Positions 7,135-13,449 are shown, numbered from the stretch's first letter. The stretch is DNA of 13,449 nucleotides from CAZZNQ01 sp964655775 (GCA_964655775.1 CAZZNQ010000102.1:1-13449), one strand, 5' to 3'. Made by a program: numbers and translations. The notes: generated from the sequence alone by a model not told the origin.

Positions 7135-8673
7135 GTGACTAAGCCAAGGTACCACCTGAGGTCCGCAATCCTCGGCTTCGTCCTTCTCCTGGCCACATTG
7201 GCCGCCCCCACCACGCGGGCCGATGTCCGGCTGCCGGCGTTGTTCGCGGACAACATGGTACTGCAGAGGGGAATGGAAGTGCGGGTCTGGGGCTGGGCCG
7301 ATCCGGGAGAGCTTGTGCGCGTTATAGTGGGGGAGCGGATGTGGGTGACGATGACGCCGGACGACGGACAATGGTCGGTCGTCATCGGTCCGCTGGCGAC
7401 GGGTGAGGCCAAAGAGGTGACGGTCGCCGGCAAGAATGCCATAGTCCTGAGGAACGTGCGAATTGGCGAGGTGTGGTTGTGCTCGGGCCAGTCGAACATG
7501 TGGTGGCCCGTCAGCTACGCCGCCAACGCGGAGGAGGAGGTCGCTGAGGCGGACTACCCGGACATCCGTATGTTCACGGTGCGGCGCAAGGTAGTCGATA
7601 CGCCGCAGGACGACGCAGGCGGCCGATGGGCCGTATGCAGCCCGCTGACGGCAGGCTCGTTCTCGGCGGTGGGATACTACTTCGGGCGCGCTCTGCACCG
7701 CGATCTCGGGGTTCCGGTGGGCCTCATCCACAGTTCGTGCGGCGCAACGGCGGCCGAGGTGTGGACAAGCTGGGAAGCGTTGGCGTCAGACCCTGACTTC
7801 CAGTCCATTCTGGACAGGTGGCAGCGCGATCCGACGCCATATTCTGAACGGCAGGCCCATTACCAGCACGAAATCGCCGCATGGCAGAAGGCTTCGGAGA
7901 AGGCCGAGGCGGAGGGCGGAACGCCCCCGCCGAAGCCGCGCATGGTATTCCCGAGGCGTCCCGCCGGTCTCTACAACGGCATGCTGCGACCGCTTGCCCC
8001 GTTCGCGGTCCGCGGGGTCATATGGTATCAGGGCGAGGCCAATGTGCACCGCGCGAGGGAATACGAGAAGCTCTTCCCCACGATGATTGAGAACTGGCGC
8101 ACGATCTGGGGACGGCCCGAGCTGCCCTTCCTCTACGTGCAGCTGGCGAACTACCACGTAATGCGCGAGGAGCCGACCGTGAGCCGATGGGCGGAACTGC
8201 GCGACGCCCAGCGCAAGACGCTCCAAGTCCCGGGCACTGGCATGGCGGTGACGATCGATATTGGAGAGGCGGACAACATCCATCCCGCGAACAAGCAGGA
8301 GGTGGGGCGCCGTCTGTCGTTGATCGCCCTGGCGCAGGTCTATGGCGAAGACGTGGTGTACTCCGGCCCCCTGGTCGATTCGGTCGCCTTGAAGGACTCC
8401 AAGCTCCGCGTCAGGTTCGACCACGTGGGCGGTGGCCTGAAGACCTCCGACGGACAAGCTCCGGTTGGCTTTGCCGTTGCCGGTAACGACGGTCGGTTCG
8501 TCTGGGCTCAGGCACGCATCGAGGGCGATGCGGTCGTGGTCTGGAGCGAACAGGTCCCGGATCCGGTGGCCGTGCGGTATGCCTGGGCGGACAATCCCGT
8601 GGCGAACCTCTACAACGACGAAGGGCTTCCGGCGTCGTCCTTTGAGATGACCGTGCCGACCGGCCAGCGGTAA
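7135..8673 (+). CDS. Secreted sialate O-acetylesterase-type SGNH carbohydrate esterase
   Basis: The protein (512 residues from GTG 7135) matches the sialate O-acetylesterase family, which removes acetyl groups from sialic acids or other acetylated glycans. It begins with a signal peptide: basic start MTKPRYHLR, hydrophobic core AILGFVLLLATLAA, and likely cleavage after about Ala29. The mature part starts DVRLPALFADNMVLQRG, the usual N-terminal beta region, followed by the catalytic motif CSGQSNMWWPV with nucleophile Ser120. WYQGEANV and ENWRTIWG mark the central SGNH fold, and DNIHPANK supplies the Asp380-x-x-His383 pair. The catalytic residues therefore look intact. The substrate cannot be read; many environmental members probably act on acetylated plant or algal polysaccharides. 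No polysaccharide lyase or glycosidase lies next to it. A UroD-family gene starts 27 nt downstream and is probably co-transcribed. Confidence 0.88.
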   Translation: MTKPRYHLRSAILGFVLLLATLAAPTTRADVRLPALFADNMVLQRGMEVRVWGWADPGELVRVIVGERMWVTMTPDDGQWSVVIGPLATGEAKEVTVAGKNAIVLRNVRIGEVWLCSGQSNMWWPVSYAANAEEEVAEADYPDIRMFTVRRKVVDTPQDDAGGRWAVCSPLTAGSFSAVGYYFGRALHRDLGVPVGLIHSSCGATAAEVWTSWEALASDPDFQSILDRWQRDPTPYSERQAHYQHEIAAWQKASEKAEAEGGTPPPKPRMVFPRRPAGLYNGMLRPLAPFAVRGVIWYQGEANVHRAREYEKLFPTMIENWRTIWGRPELPFLYVQLANYHVMREEPTVSRWAELRDAQRKTLQVPGTGMAVTIDIGEADNIHPANKQEVGRRLSLIALAQVYGEDVVYSGPLVDSVALKDSKLRVRFDHVGGGLKTSDGQAPVGFAVAGNDGRFVWAQARIEGDAVVVWSEQVPDPVAVRYAWADNPVANLYNDEGLPASSFEMTVPTGQR

Positions 8674-8700
8674 GGCATTAGGAAGGCGGTCCCGAAGACC

Positions 8701-9861
8701 ATGGCGAAAATGACATCGCGGGAGCGGCTTCTGACGGCTCTCCGGCACGAAGAACCAGACCGCGTTCCGCTCGACCTGGCGTCCACCCAGGTCACAGGTA
8801 TCAGTCGCGTCGCGTACGACAACCTGCGCGATTATCTCGGCATGCCGGTGCATGAGCCAGAGATCTTCGACGTGATCCAGCAGATCTGCATTCCGGGGGA
8901 GGATCTGCTGAAGCGCCTGAAGGTGGACACGCGCGGTATAGTGCCCCTGACCAACGCAAACTGGAAGATAGACCCGGTCCGCGAAGGCGAGTATCGAGTG
9001 TTCCTGGACGAGTGGCAGTGCAAATACCGCATGCCGGTGGACGGGGGGTTGTATTACACCCTCTGCGCGAGTCCCATCGACGGCACGATGCTCTCGGAAG
9101 ATGACCTCGAAGCCATCGACTGGCCGGACGCCACGGATACGCGTCGGTGGGCCGGTCTGCGCGAGCAAGCCGAGGCAATCCGGGCGGCCGGATACGCGGT
9201 CGTCATGAAAGGGCTCTGTGCCGGGATCCTCGAGATGGCCTGCCGCATCCGCCCGATGGACAAGTTCATGATGGACCTGGCGCTGGCCGAGAAGGCGGCC
9301 ACGGCACTTCTGGAGAGGATCACTGACCTCAAAGCCGCCTTCTGGAACTGCGCATTGGCCGAACTGGGAGACGTGGTGGACGTGGTGGCCGAGGCGGACG
9401 ACTACGGCACTCAGGAGTCGATGCTGATCAGCCCAGAGATGTATCGCCGGTTGCTCAAGCCGCTTCAGGAACGCTTGTTCGCCGTGATCCGGACCAGGCT
9501 CACGGACGGCTTCATCTTCTTCCATTCCTGCGGGAACGTGCGGGAGCTGATTCCTGATTTCATCGAGATAGGTGCCGACATCCTGAACCCCGTCCACATT
9601 GCCGCCAAAGGCATGGAACCGTCCGCCCTCAAGAGGGATTTCGGCGAAGACATCGTCTTCTGGGGCGGCGGGGTGGAGACCCAGCACGTGCTGCCGCAGG
9701 GCACGCCGGAGCAGGTGAGGGAGAATGTGAAGGCCAACGTTGAGGCGCTGGCGCCGGGCGGCGGATTCGTTTTCAACACGGTTCACAATATCCAGTGCGA
9801 CGTCCCGCCTGAGAACATAGTGGCTATGTGGGAAGCGCTGCAGGAGTTTGGGGCGTACTGA
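8701..9861 (+). CDS. Uroporphyrinogen decarboxylase (URO-D) family protein, MtaA/CmuA-like rather than HemE
   Basis: This 386-residue protein has the URO-D/methyltransferase TIM-barrel signature: start MTSRERLLTALRHEEPDRVPLD, central SPEMYRRLLKPLQERLF, HSCGNVRELIPDFIEIGADILNPV, and C-terminal NIQCDVPPENIVAMWEAL. True heme-pathway HemE has an N-terminal PVWxMRQAGR motif, which is absent. Instead it shows His275-x-Cys277 and Cys366, the H-x-C...C arrangement that binds zinc in cobamide-dependent methyltransferases such as MtaA and MtbA; the spacing to the last Cys (88 residues) is somewhat longer than I expect in those enzymes. A methyl-transfer role is therefore an inference, and the substrate is unknown. 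The start has a weakly placed AAGG at 8683-8686 (14 nt upstream); ATG 8710 is an alternative. A small hairpin, GGTC/GACC at 8688-8700, sits directly before the ATG. Confidence 0.85.
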   Translation: MAKMTSRERLLTALRHEEPDRVPLDLASTQVTGISRVAYDNLRDYLGMPVHEPEIFDVIQQICIPGEDLLKRLKVDTRGIVPLTNANWKIDPVREGEYRVFLDEWQCKYRMPVDGGLYYTLCASPIDGTMLSEDDLEAIDWPDATDTRRWAGLREQAEAIRAAGYAVVMKGLCAGILEMACRIRPMDKFMMDLALAEKAATALLERITDLKAAFWNCALAELGDVVDVVAEADDYGTQESMLISPEMYRRLLKPLQERLFAVIRTRLTDGFIFFHSCGNVRELIPDFIEIGADILNPVHIAAKGMEPSALKRDFGEDIVFWGGGVETQHVLPQGTPEQVRENVKANVEALAPGGGFVFNTVHNIQCDVPPENIVAMWEALQEFGAY

Positions 9862-9909
9862 GGCCGCGGTGCATCGCCCGGATTAGTTGGGGGAGCGGCC
9901 GGGATGCAC
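9862..9909 (+). repeat. Crossing inverted repeats after the UroD-like gene
   Basis: GGCCGC (9862-9867) is complementary to GCGGCC (9895-9900), and GTGCATC (9869-9875) is complementary to GATGCAC (9903-9909). The order A-B-A'-B' means the two stems exclude one another as simple hairpins or could form a pseudoknot. The GTGCATC stem can be extended by CCGG/CCGG after a two-base bulge. No U-tract follows, so this is not a standard terminator. It begins one base after the stop codon. Confidence 0.45.
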
Positions 9910-10144
9910 TGATACGTGGCTCGGATCTCCTATGCACTACGCGTACTCATCGGGCATACGGTTCCTGGATTCTGGCCCATGCGCGCATTGATCCTCCAGC
10001 AACGCGCGTGGTGCAGCCGGCGATGCTCTAGATGGCACAGGGCATGCTCGAATAGGCTTTGAAGACGTAGGCGGAAGCCGCGGGCGTACGTCGTTTGGAA
10101 CTCCCTTTGCATAGGTTTGGGGTGACTCAACTTGCGAGGGGAAG
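9862..10144. other. 283-nt spacer without a convincing gene
   Basis: Apart from the inverted repeats at its left end, I see no tRNA, riboswitch box or good promoter here. Short open frames in both directions (for example 9930-10130 minus) lack ribosome binding sites and recognisable protein features. ATGCACT occurs twice (near 9904 and 9934) with loosely similar bases after it, too short to call a repeat. Confidence 0.4.
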
Positions 10145-10498
10145 ATGACGGACACGGACGATGTCCTGGTTGCCGAACTGATCCTGGAGAAACGTGCCGC
10201 CGAGTACGAGCAGGACGCGATTGCCGTAGCCGTATGCGGCGCGATGCTTGATCTGTACGAGGCGAAATGCAGGACCGTCGTCACGATGCCGGGCGGTGAG
10301 CGCACCAGGCTGCCGCTGGTGATCGCGGCGACGGCGGCCAGGATGGCGGCGACGGGGCACTCGGAGCTGGAGTGGTACGGGCACCTCAGGCATGCGCTGG
10401 CCGACTACTGGGCAAGCCCCTATGATGCAACTGTTGTGAATCTGATCCGCAGCTGCATGTTGGAGCAGCGGAAAGCCGGCCTCTGGCCCTGGGGTTGA
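10145..10498 (+). CDS. Hypothetical protein, 117 residues
   Basis: I do not recognise this family. The frame starts with ATG directly after GAGGGGAAG (purine-rich, spacing about 3-5 nt) and uses the GC-rich codons typical of the neighbouring genes, which supports a real gene. The N-terminus is acidic (MTDTDD). The rest appears mostly helical, with Ala/Leu-rich stretches (ELILEKRAAEYEQDAIAVAV and LPLVIAATAARMAA) and a Trp-rich tail ending GLWPWG. No signal peptide, convincing membrane span or metal motif is visible. Two cysteines (residues 31 and 42) lie near each other but form no known motif. It ends 21 nt before the stop of the convergent trpG, with no clear terminator between. It may be a lineage-specific cytoplasmic protein. 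Confidence 0.6.
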   Translation: MTDTDDVLVAELILEKRAAEYEQDAIAVAVCGAMLDLYEAKCRTVVTMPGGERTRLPLVIAATAARMAATGHSELEWYGHLRHALADYWASPYDATVVNLIRSCMLEQRKAGLWPWG

Positions 10499-10519
10499 CC
10501 GAAGGCGGGCGCCGAACCG

Positions 10520-11083
10520 TCACATCTCCAGGAAGTTCGCCAGCAGCTTCGGTCCGTCTTTCGTCAGGAACGACTCGGGATGGAACTGTACGCCTTCCAG
10601 TGGGTACTCCTTGTGGCGGATGCCCATCACCTCGTCCGACTCGGCACGGGCAGTCACTTCCAGACACTCGGGAAGGGTTGACTCCCGCACGCTCAGGGAA
10701 TGGTAGCGCGTTGCCGTGAAAGGGTTGGGCAGTCCCCGGTATATCGTCTTCCCGTCGTGGTGGATCTCGCTCGTCTTGCCGTGCATCAGGCGCCTGTGTC
10801 GTTCGACGACCGCCCCAAGGCTGTGCGCGATGCACTGGTGGCCGAGGCAGACGCCGAGAATGGGGATTCGGCCGGCGAACGCCTTGATGACGTCGTTCGA
10901 GATGCCACCCTCCCGGGGTGTACATGGCCCAGGTGATATGATGATGTGGTCGGGCGAAGCCTCTCGAATCTCCTCGACGGACGTCTTGTCGTTCCGATGG
11001 ACGTCGATCTCTGCCCCCATCTCGCCCAGACGCTGGACCAGGTTATAGGTGAACGAGTCGTAGTTGTCGATGATAATGATCAT
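10520..11083 (-). CDS. trpG: Anthranilate/aminodeoxychorismate synthase glutamine amidotransferase component (TrpG/PabA)
   Basis: This 187-residue class I amidotransferase supplies ammonia from glutamine to a chorismate-using partner (TrpE for tryptophan or PabB for folate). The start MIIIIDNYDSFTYNLVQ and the ISPGPCTPREGG oxyanion-region motif are diagnostic. The nucleophile is Cys79 in GVCLGHQ, and the triad is completed by His168 and Glu170 in GVQFHPES. The frame is open further upstream to 11218, but family length and AGGAG (complement of 11095-11099, 11 nt before the start) support the ATG at 11083. No trpE or pabB gene is next to it, so the partner and the choice between trpG and pabA cannot be settled; some bacteria use one subunit for both. 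It is transcribed divergently from the NUDIX gene and converges with the small hypothetical gene. Confidence 0.93.
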   Translation of the reverse strand: MIIIIDNYDSFTYNLVQRLGEMGAEIDVHRNDKTSVEEIREASPDHIIISPGPCTPREGGISNDVIKAFAGRIPILGVCLGHQCIAHSLGAVVERHRRLMHGKTSEIHHDGKTIYRGLPNPFTATRYHSLSVRESTLPECLEVTARAESDEVMGIRHKEYPLEGVQFHPESFLTKDGPKLLANFLEM

Positions 11084-11116
11084 TGTCTGCCGGTCTCCTG
11101 CAATGAAAGCACCAGC

Positions 11117-11146
11117 ATTATCGCGCGAACACGGTTGCTTGATCAA
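11117..11146 (-). promoter_or_regulatory. Promoter candidate for trpG with a palindrome over the -35 box
   Basis: On the minus strand TTGATC (complement of 11141-11146) is followed after 18 bp by GATAAT (complement of 11117-11122), giving a leader of about 27 nt before the trpG ATG. The -35 box lies within the 8-bp palindrome TTGATCAA (11139-11146), a possible operator core in the 115-bp divergent region. I found no equally good plus-strand promoter for the NUDIX gene. Confidence 0.45.
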
Positions 11147-11198
11147 CTGCCCGACACCGCTGAACGTGAGACCATCGAACGCATAGCGGAGCAAGACG

Positions 11199-11840
11199 AT
11201 GACGCCGCCGCCTGACATGATGTGCGTGACAGCCGACGCTGTCCCGGTCCGAGTTCCCCCGGAAGGTCAACTTGAGATCCTTCTCGTCCGGAGGGCCAAT
11301 CCTCCGTATCTGGGGCGGTGGGCGTTGCCGGGAGGCTTTGTGGAGTTGGACGAGGACTTGCCGGAAACCTGCGCGCGGGAGCTCGCCGAGGAGACGGGGG
11401 TGCTCCCGAAAGCCCTGGCGCAGATCGGGGCATGGGGCCAACCGGGGCGAGACCCACGCGGACGAACGGTCACGGTTGCTTACCTGGCCGTCATTGCCCA
11501 GGGCGCCGCGGACGCGCGAGGAGCCGACGACGCAGAAGAGGCCGCCTGGCACCCCGCGGCGGAACTGCCGATACTGGCCTTTGACCACTCAGAGATCGCG
11601 GCCGCCGGCCTGCGGAAGCTGCGCTTTCTGGCGGCGACCACCGCGCTCAGTTGCGCTTTCCTGCCGGAGGTGTTCCAATCTGAGGGCCTGCAGCACGTGC
11701 TTCGGGCTATCTTCAGACCGGAGTTGCCGGCCGTTGCGGCCCGCGACCTGCTGGACCGCCTGGGGTTGCCGGGCGAGCCCGGCGCAGAGGTCCGCTACAC
11801 CAGGCCGAGCTACCTGGAGGAGCTTCCGCCGGAAGTCTGA
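11199..11840 (+). CDS. NUDIX hydrolase with NrtR-like C-terminal region
   Basis: The 213-residue protein has a perfect NUDIX box at residues 46-68 (G, five residues, E52, seven residues, R60-E-L-A-E-E-T-G-V68), so metal-dependent hydrolysis of a nucleoside diphosphate linked to another group is likely. The segment before it (LLVRRANPPYLGRWALPGG) resembles ADP-ribose pyrophosphatases and NrtR regulators. After the NUDIX fold, residues about 128-213 (FDHSEIAAAGLRKLRF, LPEVFQSEGLQHVLRAIF, ARDLLDRLGL, RPSYLEEL) align in order with the winged-helix region of the NrtR group, though the last part looks shortened. It may be an enzyme, a NAD-metabolism regulator, or both; no NAD genes are in the window. 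The ATG at 11199 has GGAG 7 nt upstream; ATG 11217 and 11220 are alternatives. It ends 6 nt from the convergent hisB stop. Confidence 0.85.
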   Translation: MTPPPDMMCVTADAVPVRVPPEGQLEILLVRRANPPYLGRWALPGGFVELDEDLPETCARELAEETGVLPKALAQIGAWGQPGRDPRGRTVTVAYLAVIAQGAADARGADDAEEAAWHPAAELPILAFDHSEIAAAGLRKLRFLAATTALSCAFLPEVFQSEGLQHVLRAIFRPELPAVAARDLLDRLGLPGEPGAEVRYTRPSYLEELPPEV

Positions 11841-11846
11841 CGCGCT

Positions 11847-12446
11847 CTACAGGATGCCTTTGGTCGAGGGGATCGCATTTCCGAACCTCGGGTCCATTGC
11901 CACTGCTTCTCGCAGGGCACGGGCGACGCCCTTGAAGACGCTTTCGCAGATGTGGTGTCCGTTTGTCCCGCGAATCAGGTCAACGTGCATGTTGACGCCT
12001 GCGTTGGTGCAGAAGGCATGGAGGAACTCCCGCACGAGTTCCACGTCGAACTCACCGATTGTCGGTGCTGGGTAGTCGACGCTATAGACCAGCAGGCCGC
12101 GCCCGCTGATGTCCACCGCTACGGCGGTCAGGCTGTCCTCCATCGGAACCCGCGCATCCGCAAAGCGCACGATGCCCCTCTTGTCTCCGATGGCATCCGC
12201 AAAGGCCGCTCCCAGAACGATGCCGATGTCCTCGGTCGTGTGGTGGCCGTCCACGTGCAGGTCGCCGTTTGCCTTGCACGTCAAGTCGAAGCCCGCGTGC
12301 CGGGACAGTAGCTCCAGCATGTGGTCCAGGAACCCTATACCCGTCTCAATCTCGGCATTGCCCCGGCCGTCCAGATCCAGTTCAATGCGGATCGACGTTT
12401 CCTGGGTCTTGCGTTCACGCATGGAACTGCGCGTAGAGTCGGCCAT
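11847..12446 (-). CDS. hisB: Imidazoleglycerol-phosphate dehydratase
   Basis: HisB removes water from imidazole glycerol phosphate to give imidazole acetol phosphate, the sixth step of histidine synthesis. The protein is 199 residues, the size of the monofunctional enzyme without a phosphatase domain. Manganese-binding motifs are present: GFLDHM (Asp41-His42), HHTTED (68-73) and GTNGHHICES (His164-His165, Glu168). The start ATG has AGGAGG (complement of 12456-12461) 9 nt upstream. It follows hisC by 24 nt on the same strand, and HisC uses the HisB product, so the two act in consecutive steps. It ends 6 nt from the convergent NUDIX gene, so the 3' ends of the two transcripts probably overlap. 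Confidence 0.96.
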   Translation of the reverse strand: MADSTRSSMRERKTQETSIRIELDLDGRGNAEIETGIGFLDHMLELLSRHAGFDLTCKANGDLHVDGHHTTEDIGIVLGAAFADAIGDKRGIVRFADARVPMEDSLTAVAVDISGRGLLVYSVDYPAPTIGEFDVELVREFLHAFCTNAGVNMHVDLIRGTNGHHICESVFKGVARALREAVAMDPRFGNAIPSTKGIL

Positions 12447-12470
12447 CTTGCCCTTCCTCCTCAGAGCACG

Positions 12471-13449
12471 CTATGCCAGCAGGGACGCCACCTTGTCCAG
12501 CAAGACGGCGACCTCCGCGTCGGAGCCCACCGTTATTCGCAGGCAATCGTCAAGCATCGGCACGCCGAAGTAGCGCACGAGCACCTTGCGGTCAAACAGC
12601 CCCTGGAAGATGTCGCGTCCGCTGCAGCCTTCGGGCACCCTCGCCAGGACGAAGTTCGTCTGAGATGGCCAACAGTGGAATCCCAGTTCGGTCAGACCCG
12701 CAATGAGGTCTGCCCTGGTGTTCTTGATTCTCGCGATGTTGTTCGCGAACCAGTCCTGATCGGCCATTGCGGCACTGGCGCCCGCGATCTGCAGCCTGCC
12801 GACGTTGTAGGAATCCTTGACCTTCGTGAGTCCCTCTATCAGATGCTCCTGGGCCACGGCGAACCCGAACCGCAGCCCGGCCAGGCTGTAGGACTTGGAC
12901 ATGGTGCGAGCGACCACGACGTTATCGTGGGTGTCCACAAGGTCCAGGCAGTTTGTGTCGGCGAAGTCGACGTAGGCCTCGTCGATAAGCAGTATGCCGT
13001 CGAGAGATTCCGCAACTCGGGCGACCGCCTCCGGGGCTACCATCGTTCCGCTGGGAGCATTGGGGTTGCATAGCAGCGTCAACTCGGCCTCGGTCTCGGC
13101 CAGCGCCGGCGGGAGCGAGTAATCCTCGGGAAAATCCACCAGCACCGGCTCTCCGTCCTGTATGTCCACAAGCGTCTCATAGAGGCTGTACGTCGGGTGG
13201 GGCATGGCTACACGGTCGCCTTCCCCGCAGAACGCTGCCAGCACCATGGCCAGCGTATCGTCCGACCCGTTTCCGCAGACGATGCGTTCCGGCGTCGTCC
13301 CAGCACTTCGGCCGCTCGGACGCGGAACTCGTCGGCCATTGGGTCGGGGTATTTGCGCAGGTCCGCGTTGCAGGTTTTCCGCAGGGCCTCAAGCACCTTC
13401 GGCGAGGGCGGATAGGGGTTCTCGTTCGTGTTGAGCTTCACGAATCCCG
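12471..13449 (-). CDS. hisC: Histidinol-phosphate aminotransferase, 5'-partial and frameshifted
   Basis: HisC is a PLP enzyme that transaminates imidazole acetol phosphate with glutamate. The N-terminal part visible at the window edge reads FVKLNTNENPYPPSPKVLEA, and the upstream codons are cut off. This frame runs correctly to AAEVLG and then goes out of register at about 13299-13301; the other frame continues with TPERIVCGNGSDDTLAMVLA and runs to the stop at 12471. Adding one base restores a continuous HisC. Downstream landmarks are intact: PHPTYSLYE, NPNAPSGT, IDEAYVDFA, and the PLP lysine in RTMSKSYSLAGLRFG (Lys codon 12894-12896). As read, the gene would be non-functional, since the downstream frame's first ATG (13247) has no ribosome binding site. 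The intact downstream sequence favours a sequence error or a very recent mutation. hisB follows 24 nt later. Confidence 0.88.
13298..13302 (-). other. Frameshift site in hisC (likely missing base in a C/G run)
   Basis: On the coding strand the reading is GTG CTG GGA CGA CGC, whereas GTG CTG GGG ACG ACG CCG would keep the HisC frame (VLGTTPER). The shortest repair is one extra base in the CCC run at 13299-13301 of the plus strand. Homopolymers like this are common places for indel errors. Confidence 0.8.

Noticed and set aside
7786..9786. 666-residue open frame antisense to the esterase and UroD-like genes
   Set aside because: It has the same in-register shadow effect. The composition is unlike a natural protein and no ribosome binding site or family motif is evident.
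9828..10031. 67-residue frame starting within the UroD-like gene
   Set aside because: It starts out of frame inside a conserved gene, has no ribosome site, and its codon use is unlike that of the neighbours.
9862..10144. tRNA, riboswitch or insertion-sequence remnant in the spacer
   Set aside because: I checked for T-arm/anticodon patterns, a B12 box and terminal repeats by eye and found none.
11084..11218. Upstream extension of trpG to 11218
   Set aside because: It would add 45 residues absent from the family and overlap the divergent NUDIX start; ATG 11083 starts the typical MIIIIDNYDSFTYN.
11272..12075. 267-residue plus-strand frame across the NUDIX gene and the hisB 3' end
   Set aside because: It is an Arg/Ser/Pro-rich shadow frame overlapping two well-supported genes.
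12321..13073. 250-residue plus-strand frame antisense to hisC and hisB
   Set aside because: It lies opposite conserved His pathway genes and has no domain or ribosome binding site.

Overview
This is a GC-rich bacterial chromosomal segment (about 60% GC by eye) made almost entirely of housekeeping biosynthesis genes. The reading frames show strong G/C preference at third positions, and most starts have AGGAGG-like Shine-Dalgarno sites. The gene mix is pyrimidine, purine, histidine and chorismate-derived metabolism beside a secreted sialate O-acetylesterase-type protein and a non-heme uroporphyrinogen-decarboxylase-family protein. Such a mix is often seen in genomes of Planctomycetota, Armatimonadota, Hydrogenedentota and similar lineages. 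That placement is an inference and is weak; no single gene fixes the phylum.

Positions 1-6941, plus strand: the 3' end of gltD (glutamate synthase small subunit) is followed by carA, guaA and carB. A promoter-like pair (TTGACG, 17 bp, CATAAT) sits on the gltD stop codon. The roughly 145-nt leader that follows contains a terminator-like hairpin with a U-tract before the carA ribosome binding site, so the operon may be controlled by readthrough or attenuation. guaA (GMP synthetase) lies between the two carbamoyl-phosphate synthetase subunits. Its likely GTG start overlaps the end of carA, and its stop is 9 nt from carB. All three products use glutamine nitrogen (CarB through CarA), and GltD belongs to the enzyme that consumes glutamine to make glutamate.

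Positions 6942-10498, plus strand: a spacer with a perfect TATAAT -10 box leads into a secreted SGNH-type acetylesterase (GTG start, signal peptide). A UroD/MtaA-like protein follows 27 nt later and carries an H-x-C...C zinc-type motif. After a 283-nt spacer with crossing inverted repeats comes a small unrecognised gene.

Positions 10499-13449: trpG/pabA (minus) is divergent from a NUDIX hydrolase with an NrtR-like C-terminal region (plus). The NUDIX gene converges, 6 nt apart, with hisB (minus), which is preceded in its operon by hisC (minus). hisC runs off the right edge and is broken by a single-base frameshift in a CCC run at about 13299-13301. The amino acid sequence is otherwise intact on both sides, so either the sequence has an error or the mutation is recent.

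I found no CRISPR array, transposase, phage gene, tRNA, rRNA or defence system. The points most worth following are the possible carA-guaA-carB leader attenuator, the carA-guaA-carB gene order, the hisC frameshift, and the UroD-like protein, which does not look like a heme enzyme.
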